Shown: positions 1-9,211, numbered from the stretch's first letter. The stretch: 64,000 bases of DNA from an uncultured Dorea sp. (GCA_910589275.1 CAJUTH010000005.1:1-64000), one strand, 5' to 3'. The notes: generated by a model not told the origin, from the letters alone. Translations and numbers: made by a program.

Positions 1-96
1 CATCGGAGAAGCATCGGAGAAGCATCGGAGAAGCATCGGAGAAGCATCGGAGAAGTATCGGAGAAGCATCGGAGAAGCATCAGAGAAATATCGGAG
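1..96. repeat. 11-bp tandem repeat inside a coding region
   Basis: The unit CATCGGAGAAG is repeated head to tail from the first base: five perfect copies, one with a C-to-T change, one more perfect copy, one degenerate copy, then a partial unit. Because 11 is not a multiple of 3, three units make 33 bases, so the reading frame through it encodes an 11-residue peptide period. A gain or loss of one unit would shift the frame of the downstream helix-turn-helix segment. The array may begin left of the window. Confidence 0.95.
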
Positions 97-322
97 TATC
101 GGTGGGAGTAATCTGAGTGAGACACAGGGAAAAATACTTGGATTACTATCACAAAATCCGCAGCTATCTGCGAAAAAGATCGCATTAAAAACTGGCGTTT
201 CGAGCAGGAATATAGAATCCAATATCAAAAAGCTGAAGGAGCGGGGGGTATTGATCCGCCATGGTTCGCCAAAGAATGGATATTGGGAAATTTCCGATGG
301 AAAGGAACAGGATTTAAAATGA
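2..322 (+). CDS. C-terminal end of ATP-binding / winged-helix protein (AlbA_2/Schlafen-like family), partial
   Basis: The frame is open from the left edge to TGA at 320-322, giving about 106 residues; the N-terminus lies outside the window. The first 35 residues are an 11-residue repeat rich in Glu, Lys, Arg and Ser (IGEASEKHRRS) encoded by the tandem repeat. The rest (LSETQGKILGLL, then KKIALKTGVSSRNIESNIKK, ending GYWEI) reads as a winged helix-turn-helix of the kind that closes AlbA_2-type ATP-binding proteins and some Fic proteins, where a repeat-rich linker before the HTH is common. The family assignment is from pattern memory. The stop overlaps the ATG of the following gene remnant. Confidence 0.6.
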   Translation: MGEASEKHRRSIGEASEKYRRSIGEASEKYRSIGGSNLSETQGKILGLLSQNPQLSAKKIALKTGVSSRNIESNIKKLKERGVLIRHGSPKNGYWEISDGKEQDLK

Positions 323-527
323 AAGCAGAGAAATTATTAGAGGTTCTGCATCTCGCGGAGCGATTGAAGGTACATGGGAAGATCATGAATACGACCTGAA
401 TCTTTCTTATGCCTATGACAAGGTGGAATTTTCGGAGTATCTTAAGGAAGTGCGGGAGGTTATCCGCCGGGAAACGATGGAAAAGATTGGTTCGGCGGAT
501 TCAGACGGCGGAACGGCCTTGAAATAA
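319..527 (+). pseudogene. HD-domain hydrolase remnant (YfbR-like) with internal deletion
   Basis: An ATG at 319 overlaps the preceding stop and starts MKAEKLLEVLHLAERLK, which resembles the opening helix of small HD-family 5'-nucleotidases. That frame stops after 23 codons. A second frame, roughly 372-527, reads WEDHEYDLNLSYAYDKVEFS and on to a TAA at 525-527, resembling the C-terminal end of the same family. The central part with the metal-binding HD residues is missing and the two ends are out of frame. I infer one large internal deletion. The family call is moderate; the broken state is clear if the call is right. Confidence 0.5.
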
Positions 528-555
528 CAATATATCATTTAGGAGTGTTCAGGCT

Positions 556-1272
556 ATGGCATGGTGGATGGCGGCGGCTGCCGCGGCGTTTTTTGTAAAA
601 GGGTTATGCGGATTTGCCAACACCCTTGTTTTTACGACCATATTAAGCTTTGGGAATAACAATATCCATATTTCCCCGGTAGAGCTTTTGTTAGGGTATC
701 CGTCGAATCTGATTATAGCATATCAGGAAAGGAAGGCTGTGAACTGGCGTATCTGCGTTCCCCTCTCGCTTCTGGTTCTCGCGGGAAGCCTGCCGGGAGC
801 CTTTCTTCTGGCAAATGCAGACGCGGGCGCGGTGAAAATCCTGTTTGGTTTTTTGATCGTGCTTGTAGGCGCCGAGATGCTGGTAAGGGATTGGAAGCCG
901 GAAAAGGGGAAGGAGCAGAGAGCGGTACTAATCGTAATCGGGCTCCTGTCCGGTCTGCTCTGTGGCCTGTATGGGGTGGGAGCGCTTCTGGGGGCATACG
1001 TGAGCAGGGTGACGAAGGACAGTCATGGATTTAAGGCAAATATCTGCGTGGTCTTTCTTGTGGAAAATACAATGCGTATCCTGTTCTATGCTGCATATGG
1101 GATTCTGGATGTTCCTGCGGCGGTTCAGGCAGTCCGGCTTGCGCCGTTTATGCTGGCAGGTTTATGTTCCGGGATCGTCTGCGGCAGGAAGCTGCCGGAG
1201 AGTGCCGTGAAACAGGCGGTGGTCGTCATGCTGATTCTGTCGGGGCTTGCGCTGATCTTCAAGAATTTGTAA
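556..1272 (+). CDS. TauE/SafE-like membrane exporter
   Basis: This 238-residue protein is almost wholly hydrophobic, with about seven to eight membrane segments and two related halves, as in the TauE/SafE family (sulfite, sulfoacetate and related organic anion export). The N-terminal half has GLCGFANTLVFT and the second half has GLLCGLYGVGALLGAYV, both matching the glycine-rich repeat segments of the family. A weak ribosome site (AGGAG) precedes the ATG. It sits upstream of an ABC importer of the nitrate/sulfonate type, which may hint at sulfur-compound traffic, but the substrate cannot be read from sequence. Confidence 0.8.
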   Translation: MAWWMAAAAAAFFVKGLCGFANTLVFTTILSFGNNNIHISPVELLLGYPSNLIIAYQERKAVNWRICVPLSLLVLAGSLPGAFLLANADAGAVKILFGFLIVLVGAEMLVRDWKPEKGKEQRAVLIVIGLLSGLLCGLYGVGALLGAYVSRVTKDSHGFKANICVVFLVENTMRILFYAAYGILDVPAAVQAVRLAPFMLAGLCSGIVCGRKLPESAVKQAVVVMLILSGLALIFKNL

Positions 1273-1559
1273 ATAAAGGAGAAATGGATATGGTGAAATA
1301 AATATCGCGGAATTAAGAAAGCAGGCGTCGGCGCACAGCACCGGCGCCTGTATCTGCGTCCTGCGAAGCGCCGCAGGGGAGCGTCTCTTCCTTTTTATAG
1401 AGAAAGTGAATAAGTGCGGCTGTTGATGGGGTTTATCAATTTAACTTTCCATTTGCCCTATGATAAAATAGAATCAAATACAGCGGTTTCTTTTTGCCAT
1501 AACCGGAGTACCGAGGGGCGGCTGAGATAGCTGTATAATACATTTCGGGAGAGAGTTTT
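1273..1559 (+). other. Intergenic region with a GC-rich hairpin
   Basis: No gene is seen here. An inverted repeat pairs CAGGCGTCGG (1322-1331) with CCGGCGCCTG (1341-1350), with one G-U pair and a 9-base loop; no T-tract follows, so it may be a weak terminator of the exporter gene. Bases 1520-1560 hold the leader of the ABC importer with GGGAGAGAG as ribosome site. The string GGGGCGGCTGAGAT near 1524 recalls part of a TPP riboswitch but the rest of that motif is absent. Confidence 0.5.
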
Positions 1560-2633
1560 ATGTCGTTTAAAAATCCGCAAAATACGAATGCCCAGACGGA
1601 TAGGCCCCAGCAGAGCCGTCTTACAAGGCAGCAGCTAAAGGAATTGGAAGAGAAGGAAAAGACGGCGTGGCAGAAGGCGCTGGACTGGGTGATCATGGTT
1701 CTGCCGCTGCTGTGCGGCGGCGCGGCCATTCTGGAATACTGGATGATTCCGAATGGGAGCCCCAATAAAAATCCCTATACCTACGTGGGATTTCTTGCGG
1801 TCCTTGCCGGCTTGTACCTTTTGTATCTTTTGTTTGCCGCCGGGAAGAAGTTTGCGGGGGACAAGAGCGTGCTGGATAAGCTGCGCTACCGGGCGCCGCT
1901 ATTTTCGGCGTTGTTTTTACTGTTTGCAGGCTATGATTATCTGACTCTTAAGACAGGGGTTTTAAGCCAGCCCTTTGTGCCCTGTCTGAATTATATTATC
2001 AATATCGCGTGGATTGACCGGGCGTATTTATTTGAATGTACGCTTCATACGCTGCGGCTGTTGTTTCTGGGATACTTTATCGGCGTCGGGCTGGGTCTGG
2101 TGACGGGCATCGCCTGCGGTTATTCGGAGAAGGTGCGTTACTGGATCAATCCTATTATCAAGTTTCTAGGGCCGATCCCTACCTCCACATGGATTCCCAT
2201 TGTAATGGTGGTGGCGACTTCGCTGTTTAAGGGCGCTGTGTTTATCATTGCCCTCGGTTCGTGGTTTGCGGTGACGGTTGCTTCTATGACCGGGATTTCT
2301 AATGTGGACAAGGATTTCTTTGACGCGGCAAGGACCCTTGGAGCCAGCTCAAGGCAGTTAGTATTCCGGGTGGCGATTCCCCATGCGATGCCGTCGATTC
2401 TTCAGGGCTGCACACAGGCGATGAGTTCCGCCTGCGTGGCCATCATGATCGCGGAGATGATGGGCGTTAAGGCGGGGCTTGGCTGGTATATGAACTGGGC
2501 CAAATCATGGGCGGCCTACGATAAGATGTTTGCCGCGCTGTTTGTGATCTGTTTTATATTTACGGTGGTCACAAAGGTTCTGGATTTGATTAAGAGGCGC
2601 GTATTAAGATGGCAGAATGGAGTTGTGAAATAG
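1560..2633 (+). CDS. ABC transporter permease, nitrate/sulfonate/taurine type (SsuC/TauC-like)
   Basis: This 357-residue inner-membrane permease has a charged N-terminal stretch (residues 1-45), two to three extra membrane helices and then the classic BPD_transp_1 core. The cytoplasmic EAA loop is visible near residue 260 as DAARTLGASSRQLVFRVAIP, the site that docks on the ATPase. The following gene begins at the base after its stop, so the two are translationally coupled. It is longer than the usual 250-residue SsuC because of the N-terminal extension. Likely substrates are sulfonates, thiamine precursors or similar small anions; the sequence does not decide. Confidence 0.88.
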   Translation: MSFKNPQNTNAQTDRPQQSRLTRQQLKELEEKEKTAWQKALDWVIMVLPLLCGGAAILEYWMIPNGSPNKNPYTYVGFLAVLAGLYLLYLLFAAGKKFAGDKSVLDKLRYRAPLFSALFLLFAGYDYLTLKTGVLSQPFVPCLNYIINIAWIDRAYLFECTLHTLRLLFLGYFIGVGLGLVTGIACGYSEKVRYWINPIIKFLGPIPTSTWIPIVMVVATSLFKGAVFIIALGSWFAVTVASMTGISNVDKDFFDAARTLGASSRQLVFRVAIPHAMPSILQGCTQAMSSACVAIMIAEMMGVKAGLGWYMNWAKSWAAYDKMFAALFVICFIFTVVTKVLDLIKRRVLRWQNGVVK

Positions 2634-3404
2634 ATGGCGGAGAAAAAGGTTGCTTTGGAGATGCACAATGTATCGAAAAGCTTTGCAAAGGTAGAAAATG
2701 ATGAAGTAACGCATGCGTTGAATGAAATCAACCTGCATGCAAGGAGCGGAGAATTTGTCAGTCTGGTAGGGCCTTCTGGCTGCGGCAAGTCAACGATCCT
2801 CCGTTTGGTGGCCGGCCTGATCATGCCGACCACAGGGAAGGTGACCGTAGATGGGAAGGAGATTACGGAGCCCTCCCCGGAGCGCGGGATGATGTTCCAG
2901 AAATCTACGCTGTTTCCATGGCTGACGGTCGAGAAGAATATTGCGTTCAGCCTGAAAATGCAGGGGAAGCTGAAGGGAAACGAGGAGAAAGTGGAACGCA
3001 TGCTGCGTGTGATCGGTCTGGAGTCCTTCCGCAATGATTATCCGGGACAGCTCTCCGGCGGTATGGCTCAGAGAGTCGCGCTGATGCGCTCCCTGATCAA
3101 TGAGCCGGATATTTTGCTTCTGGACGAGCCGCTGGGCGCGCTGGATGCATTTACAAGGATGAATATGCAGGATGAGATCTTAAAGATCTGGCAGGAAAAG
3201 GGGCAGCTTGCCCTGATGGTGACCCACGATGTGGATGAGGCTGTCTATATGGGAACCCGCGTGATCGTTATGGATGCGAATCCGGGACGCGTGGTGGCGG
3301 ATATCAAGGTGGACGAGGAATATCCGAGGGACCGTTCTTCAAAAGCGTTCGTAGAATACCGGAACGAGATCTTGAACCGCCTGCATTTCGGAGGGCAGAG
3401 GTAG
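2634..3404 (+). CDS. ABC transporter ATP-binding protein (SsuB/TauB-like)
   Basis: This 256-residue ATPase energises the importer. Walker A is GPSGCGKS at residues 46-53, the Q-loop lies in MMFQKSTLF near 87-94, the signature LSGGMAQR starts at 140, Walker B is ILLLDE at 160-165, and the switch histidine is in MVTHD near 198. The ATG follows the permease TAG without a gap. Its length and motifs match the nitrate/sulfonate/taurine importer ATPases. The C-terminal tail after residue 215 is typical of this subfamily. Confidence 0.92.
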   Translation: MAEKKVALEMHNVSKSFAKVENDEVTHALNEINLHARSGEFVSLVGPSGCGKSTILRLVAGLIMPTTGKVTVDGKEITEPSPERGMMFQKSTLFPWLTVEKNIAFSLKMQGKLKGNEEKVERMLRVIGLESFRNDYPGQLSGGMAQRVALMRSLINEPDILLLDEPLGALDAFTRMNMQDEILKIWQEKGQLALMVTHDVDEAVYMGTRVIVMDANPGRVVADIKVDEEYPRDRSSKAFVEYRNEILNRLHFGGQR

Positions 3405-3499
3405 AAGCCCGATTGCCGTGTTCCGTATGATCAGAAGGAGTTTTATGGGCCTTCTGATTTTTATGGATAAATATTTTAATAGAAGGAGAACGATGTATT

Positions 3500-4702
3500 A
3501 TGAAAGCAACGAAAGTGAAACGTCTTGCAGCAGCGGCTATGGCGGCGGCTATGTGCATATCGCTTGCCGCATGCGGAACAACACCGGGGGAACCAGAGAG
3601 TAAGGAAGAAGAAACTTCCGGCAATGAGGATGCGGCGGATATCGAGCGTCCGGAGGCTGTTTCGGAAGAAGACTGGGAGGCGATGAAAAAGGAGCCTGTA
3701 TTTGGAACGGAGATCAATTACCTGTTTAACGGCGGCGCCTGCGTGTCTGCAAAATATATGGCGGAGGTTCAGGGATACTATGAGGAATACGGCATCAACG
3801 CTACTTATTTAGAGGGCGACTCTGTGGTAACCACCGTGGGCACCGGTCAGTGTATGTGGGGAACCGACCACATTGCGACGATGCTTGTTCCGGTAACAAA
3901 TGGAGTGGACATGACCTTTGTCTGCGGCGCCCATATTGGATGTAAGTCGATCTTTGTACCGGCCGACAGCGAGATTAAGACCGTGGAAGACTTAAAGGGC
4001 AAGACCATTGCCATCCATGACGGCCTTGGCAATTCTGACCAGAATATTACCTACCGCCTGTTAGACGAGTACGGCATCGACCCGACCACAGAGGTGGAGT
4101 ATCTTGACATTGCCGACAGCGCCGCTACGGTAGCCGCAATGGACAACGGCGAAGTGGACGCTTCGATTTTCTCCGATTACTTTGTGCTGGCGAACTATCC
4201 GGAGGATATGCGCATGATCTGCTCTATCACATACAGCCCGGAATTTCAGGATGAGCCATGCTGCGTAACCGCGATGAATAATGACTTTATTGAGAAGAAT
4301 CCGGTACATGCGAAGTATGTTGTGAAGGCGATTAAGCGCGCCGGAGAATTTAACCGTCTGCATTCCGAGGAAGCAGTTCAGGCGATGTTCGATACGGATA
4401 AGATGACGGGCGAAAAAGAGAATCAGATGATCTTCTGGGATTCCCTTCATTTTGGGCTGTCTGATGCGTTCACAGAGAAGGCGCTCCGTGAAATCGCAGA
4501 CGACTATATCCGTCTTGGAATCATTGAAGATAAAGACATGACGACAGATAAGGTAATGGAACTGGCGTGGACGCCGGTCTGCCCGGATGAGGAGATCGAG
4601 GGGCTTACCGTTGGCGACCCGGTAGAGACAGAGGGTGCGGGCGCACCTGTAAAACAGAATGAGAACCCGGTCGTATCCGATACCTTTGGGCTGGCAAAAT
4701 AA
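3500..4702 (+). CDS. ABC transporter substrate-binding lipoprotein (NMT1/SsuA-like)
   Basis: This 400-residue protein begins with a lysine/arginine-rich signal peptide and a lipobox LAAC with the lipidated Cys at residue 25, followed by an acidic linker. The mature part has the two-lobe periplasmic-binding fold of the NMT1/SsuA/NrtA group, for example FNGGACVSAKYMAEVQGYY after the linker and VEDLKGKTIAIHDGLG in the middle. The start at 3500 follows an AGAAGGAGA ribosome site. It is the third gene of the importer, 95 bases after the ATPase. The ligand is unknown; sulfonate, nitrate or pyrimidine-type ligands are all found in this family. Confidence 0.87.
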   Translation: MKATKVKRLAAAAMAAAMCISLAACGTTPGEPESKEEETSGNEDAADIERPEAVSEEDWEAMKKEPVFGTEINYLFNGGACVSAKYMAEVQGYYEEYGINATYLEGDSVVTTVGTGQCMWGTDHIATMLVPVTNGVDMTFVCGAHIGCKSIFVPADSEIKTVEDLKGKTIAIHDGLGNSDQNITYRLLDEYGIDPTTEVEYLDIADSAATVAAMDNGEVDASIFSDYFVLANYPEDMRMICSITYSPEFQDEPCCVTAMNNDFIEKNPVHAKYVVKAIKRAGEFNRLHSEEAVQAMFDTDKMTGEKENQMIFWDSLHFGLSDAFTEKALREIADDYIRLGIIEDKDMTTDKVMELAWTPVCPDEEIEGLTVGDPVETEGAGAPVKQNENPVVSDTFGLAK

Positions 4703-4751
4703 GCCGGATCCTTTCGTATGACAGATGATAAATAGCAGAACATTAGAAAAT

Positions 4752-4790
4752 CCATCAGGCGGAAGAGGTGTTTCGCCTGATGGATTTTTA
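4752..4790. terminator. Bidirectional intrinsic terminator
   Basis: CCATCAGGCG (4752-4761) pairs with CGCCTGATGG (4774-4783) and is followed by ATTTTTAT. Read on the minus strand the same stem is followed by ATTTTCT. It separates the importer operon from the convergent PTS operon. Confidence 0.88.
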
Positions 4791-4796
4791 TCGGAT

Positions 4797-5111
4797 CTAG
4801 GAAGTTATTTTCTTATATACTTCTATAAACTCCTCAGCCAGAACCCGGAAGGTTTCCGCGCTCATGAGCTGGTCTTCTGCGTGCATCAGGATTAGTCCCG
4901 ACTCGTTCAGCTCGCCCCTTGCATCCTGCGCCAGAAGGTCTGCATGGATGTGGTGCCCTTCCGTAAAGGCTTCGTCTCCCTGTTTCATCTGAGCTTCGGC
5001 CGCTTTGAAGTCTCCCTCTTTTGCGCACTGTACCGCGTGGATGAAGCAGGATCTTGCCGTTCCTACATATGTAATAATTCCAAAACATGCTGTTTCAAAT
5101 TCCGCCGTCAT
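4797..5111 (-). CDS. PTS lactose/cellobiose-family IIA component
   Basis: This 104-residue cytoplasmic phosphocarrier takes phosphate from HPr and passes it to the IIB protein. It is a full-length PTS_IIA (lactose/cellobiose) protein, all helical, with the phosphorylation histidine at residue 77 in LILMHAEDQLM and the metal-binding Asp at 80. AGGAGG lies just upstream of the ATG. It is the last gene of a minus-strand operon with the IIC, IIB and phospho-beta-glucosidase genes, so the imported sugar is most likely cellobiose or another beta-glucoside. Confidence 0.9.
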   Translation of the reverse strand: MTAEFETACFGIITYVGTARSCFIHAVQCAKEGDFKAAEAQMKQGDEAFTEGHHIHADLLAQDARGELNESGLILMHAEDQLMSAETFRVLAEEFIEVYKKITS

Positions 5112-5127
5112 TTTTTTCCTCCTTATT

Positions 5128-6441
5128 TTACCAGTCGTCGTCGTTTGTTTCTTTTTCCGCTTCCGCCTCTTTTACCAGATTCATCTTATCAACCTTCCGG
5201 ATAAACGGTAAATATAGGAAGAATGAAATAATGAAAATGATAAGCTGCAGCAGCGCCGTTCTCCAGCCGCCGATCAAGAATCCTGAGATAATCGGAGGGC
5301 AGGTCCACGGAACCTGCGTCGCGCCGTAGAGCGGGCACAATCCGGTATAGAGCGCGGCATACTGCAGTACGCAGGAGATCACAGGCATCACGATAAAGGG
5401 GAAGGCCAGTATCGGATTCATCACGATAGGAATACCGAACAGGATCGGCTCGTTGATGTTGAACAGCGCCGGTACGAGTTCCAGTCTTCCCAGTGTTTTC
5501 ATCTGCTTTGACTTGGCGAGGGCAAACATGTAGATGACAAGCCCGATGGTAATGCCCGCCCCGGTCATATTGATAAACTGGTCAAAAAACTGCATGGTTA
5601 CGATGTGGCCTCCGTTTGCCACCGTCAGCTCGATTCCCTGATCGATCAGCGCCTGATTTTCAAGGCTGTTGGCCTGAAGGATTCCAGTCATGATACCGCC
5701 CACAATGGTGGAGCCGTGTACGCCGAAGAACCATAAAAACGGAGTCAGGAAACACATCAGCACCGCGCCGCCGATGGAATCCGTCATGCTCTGGAGCGGG
5801 GTCTGGATCACATTGTAGATGGCTTCCATCGCCGTCGTGTGGAATCCCATGGAAAAGATTCCATGTATAACGGTCGCGCCGATTACGATGACCGCTCCGG
5901 GAATCAGCGCCGAAAACGCATTGGACACGCCTTCGGGAACACCTGCCGGCATTTTGATCCGTATATTCCGCTTCATGAACCAGCAGTAGACGGCCCCCAC
6001 GGCCAGCCCTACGATGATCGCGCCTACCATGCCTTTTCCGGCGGTCCAGCCTTTATCGATAATGCCGCCCACCACGTCTCCGCTTTCCGTTACGATGGAC
6101 GCAGGGGTCATCATGATAAATACGCCCAGCGCAACGATGGCTCCGCTCAACGGCTCCTGTCCGTCTAATTTGATATAATTGTAAGAAATGCCGAGGACGG
6201 CGATCATTGCGCTGATATTGAAGGTCGCGCCGTTGGTCTGTTCCAGTACGGCCTTTATCCCGGATGTCTCAAGGGCGTCCACAACCGCCTGAATCGGGAA
6301 GTTGGTAATGATCAGGAATACAGAGCCCACAATCAGAAGCGGCATAGAATAGACCATACCATCCTTGATTGCCTGTATTCCTTTCGTGTTAATAAATGCC
6401 ATAATCTTGGGGATTATTTTTTCATTCATTAGTTTCTGCAT
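5128..6441 (-). CDS. celB: PTS cellobiose-type IIC permease
   Basis: This 437-residue integral membrane protein has the PTS_EIIC fold of the lactose/cellobiose family, with roughly ten hydrophobic segments. Recognisable stretches are FFGVHGSTIVGGI and the conserved NINEPILFGIPIVMNPILA, the latter holding the Asn-Glu-Pro sugar-site loop. The C-terminal tail is charged and cytoplasmic. It lies 23 bases downstream of the IIB gene and 16 bases upstream of the IIA gene, so all three components are split proteins made from one message. Confidence 0.92.
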   Translation of the reverse strand: MQKLMNEKIIPKIMAFINTKGIQAIKDGMVYSMPLLIVGSVFLIITNFPIQAVVDALETSGIKAVLEQTNGATFNISAMIAVLGISYNYIKLDGQEPLSGAIVALGVFIMMTPASIVTESGDVVGGIIDKGWTAGKGMVGAIIVGLAVGAVYCWFMKRNIRIKMPAGVPEGVSNAFSALIPGAVIVIGATVIHGIFSMGFHTTAMEAIYNVIQTPLQSMTDSIGGAVLMCFLTPFLWFFGVHGSTIVGGIMTGILQANSLENQALIDQGIELTVANGGHIVTMQFFDQFINMTGAGITIGLVIYMFALAKSKQMKTLGRLELVPALFNINEPILFGIPIVMNPILAFPFIVMPVISCVLQYAALYTGLCPLYGATQVPWTCPPIISGFLIGGWRTALLQLIIFIISFFLYLPFIRKVDKMNLVKEAEAEKETNDDDW

Positions 6442-6464
6442 ATCTCATTTCCTTTCTGATACTT

Positions 6465-6782
6465 TTATCTTTCTTTATCCGCAGCCAGCTTAAACGCAAA
6501 TTTCAGGACGTTTAATCCATTGCACATACCGTAATCCGCCATGGGGATCACATCCACCGGGACTCCCTTGGGGCCGCAGATTTCCTTTGCCTTGGCGATC
6601 TGATATCCCACCTGCGGGCCAAGAAGGGCAACGTCGGCCTCGTCTGCTAACCGCTCCATATCGAGGATCGGATAAGCCTTGATATCTACTTCTTTCCCTT
6701 TTTCTAACGCCGCTTCCTCCATTTTTTTCACAAGCAGGCTCGTTGACATTCCATTTGCACAAAACAGTCTGATTTTCAGCAT
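6465..6782 (-). CDS. PTS cellobiose-type IIB component
   Basis: This 105-residue protein has the PTS IIB lactose/cellobiose fold. The phosphorylated cysteine is residue 8 in RLFCANGMSTS, right after the first beta strand, as in cellobiose IIB proteins. It receives phosphate from IIA and passes it to the sugar bound by IIC. A strong AGGAGGGTG ribosome site precedes the ATG, and it sits 26 bases after the phospho-beta-glucosidase gene. Confidence 0.92.
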   Translation of the reverse strand: MLKIRLFCANGMSTSLLVKKMEEAALEKGKEVDIKAYPILDMERLADEADVALLGPQVGYQIAKAKEICGPKGVPVDVIPMADYGMCNGLNVLKFAFKLAADKER

Positions 6783-6808
6783 TCTTTACACCCTCCTAAA
6801 ATGAATTT

Positions 6809-8251
<1,443 letters not shown>

Positions 8252-8279
8252 CTAATCTCCTTTTTATAAAATAAGCCGG

Positions 8280-8322
8280 CAGAATGTATTAGTTGTTAGC
8301 AGTTCGTTTGGTATACATTCTG
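8280..8322. promoter_or_regulatory. Inverted repeat in the leader of the PTS operon
   Basis: CAGAATGTAT (8280-8289) and ATACATTCTG (8313-8322) form a perfect 10-base inverted repeat with a 23-base spacer, 35 bases upstream of the phospho-beta-glucosidase start. It lies downstream of the predicted transcription start. It is a candidate operator for one of the two nearby RpiR regulators or an RNA hairpin in the leader. Part of the loop, AGCAGTTCGTT, also occurs inverted near 8494-8506. Confidence 0.45.
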
Positions 8323-8332
8323 TTAGATTCCA

Positions 8333-8384
8333 CATAAGCGCTCATGTATCATGCAAATCTTACCATATCCCTGATTCTTTTCAA
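8333..8384 (-). promoter_or_regulatory. Promoter and cre-like site of the beta-glucoside PTS operon
   Basis: On the minus strand TTGAAA (8379-8384) and TAAGAT (8357-8362) are 16 bases apart and read toward the phospho-beta-glucosidase gene. Just downstream of the -10 box, 8333-8346 reads CATAAGCGCTCATG, a near-palindrome matching the CcpA catabolite-response pattern around the central CG. Placement just after the transcription start fits CcpA roadblock repression. Confidence 0.55.
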
Positions 8385-8433
8385 TTCTTTTCCGTGGTTT
8401 TGACATATATTTGAAAAAATATCATTTGTTCCA

Positions 8434-8476
8434 TAAAAAAAACAGACATGCCGCGGCATATCTGCCTTGTTTTTTG
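8434..8476. terminator. Bidirectional terminator-like hairpin
   Basis: The perfect palindrome ATGCCGCGGCAT (8448-8459) is extended by A-rich sequence on the left and TTGTTTTTTG on the right. On the minus strand it ends in a run of eight T. It lies upstream of the PTS promoter, so it would stop transcription entering from the regulator side rather than attenuate the operon. Confidence 0.6.
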
Positions 8477-8531
8477 TATCAGGATTCTATACATAACGAA
8501 CTGCTGTTAAGTATGTCCGGGAGGACACGGC

Positions 8532-8663
8532 ATGAAGCAGAAAAACATAGCTGCTACGGATGGCGGCGTCCGGGTCTATCTTAATTGCACAGTCTGGCAA
8601 GATATTCTTAACAGACGCGGATGGAAGAAAATGTTAAAATGCGTTGCTTGCGGCAACGGATAG
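8532..8663 (+). CDS. Small ORF, 43 residues, no recognised family
   Basis: An ATG at 8532 is preceded by GGGAGG with a 7-base gap and the frame runs to TAG at 8661-8663. The product starts MKQKNIAATDGGVRVYLNC and ends in KCVACGNG, with one CxxC pair. The last codons overlap a small hairpin (GTTGC and GCAAC around 8643-8657). It may be a real small protein, the truncated start of a lost gene, or leader-peptide-like sequence for the XRE regulator 45 bases downstream. I do not recognise it. Confidence 0.3.
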   Translation: MKQKNIAATDGGVRVYLNCTVWQDILNRRGWKKMLKCVACGNG

Positions 8664-8707
8664 TTTAGCCTACAATAATGGTGAGAAACGAAAGGAGGCG
8701 GGTGAGA

Positions 8708-9211
8708 ATGCTCAACGAAAATATGAAAACAATTAGAAAATCAAAGGGACTTTCACAACAGGAGCTTGCCGTCAGGCTGAATATCGTGAGGCAGACAGTT
8801 TCTAAATGGGAGCAGGGACTGTCAGTTCCCGATTCGGATATGCTGATTTCCTTGTCGAAAGTGCTTGAAACACCTGTAAGCACGCTATTGGGGGAAACGG
8901 TTACCGAAACAGAAACGGATGCTTTAAAAGCCATTTCAGAAAAACTGGAGGTGATAAACTTGCAGTTGGCACAAAGGAAAACCGCGAGAAGAAGAGTGAT
9001 CCATTGGCTGCTTATTTTGTTATGTGTAAGTATAGTGTTTGTTTTTGCGATCTTATTGGTGTTGGAAAGCCCTTACTTGGGGTGGAATTACAGTGATCCC
9101 GAAACCGCTGTTTTCGGAGCGGCGTTTCATCTATTTGAATGGCTGTTTGTCAGAACGGCACCGATGCTCCTGATTGGCGTGATCATTGGAATTTTCTTAA
9201 CATCAGCATGA
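8708..9211 (+). CDS. XRE-family regulator with C-terminal membrane segments
   Basis: This 167-residue protein has an N-terminal HTH_3 domain (residues 5-60, with LSQQELAVRLNIVRQTVSKW) followed by a linker and two hydrophobic segments near residues 100-120 and 145-165. Such membrane-bound XRE proteins are common in Firmicutes as sensors of unknown signals. I chose ATG 8708 because AGGAGG at 8693-8698 is correctly spaced for it; an in-frame upstream ATG at 8678 has no ribosome site. Its stop overlaps the end of the convergent RpiR gene by 9 bases. Confidence 0.82.
   Translation: MLNENMKTIRKSKGLSQQELAVRLNIVRQTVSKWEQGLSVPDSDMLISLSKVLETPVSTLLGETVTETETDALKAISEKLEVINLQLAQRKTARRRVIHWLLILLCVSIVFVFAILLVLESPYLGWNYSDPETAVFGAAFHLFEWLFVRTAPMLLIGVIIGIFLTSA

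Noticed and set aside
1..96. Short direct repeats as a possible CRISPR array
   Set aside because: The unit is 11 bases with no spacers and lies in an open reading frame; no cas genes are in the window.
1518..1556. Sequence GGGGCGGCTGAGAT before the ABC permease looks like part of a TPP riboswitch
   Set aside because: The other conserved THI blocks (CCTGAT, GGATAATGCC, GTAGGGA) are absent and the stem cannot form; contrast with the full element at 53515-53606.
8280..8510. Region bounded by inverted copies of AGCAGTTCGTT as a MITE
   Set aside because: The arms match only in a core of about 11 bases plus GTATA, no target duplication is visible, and the region holds a sensible promoter and terminator; kept only as a note.
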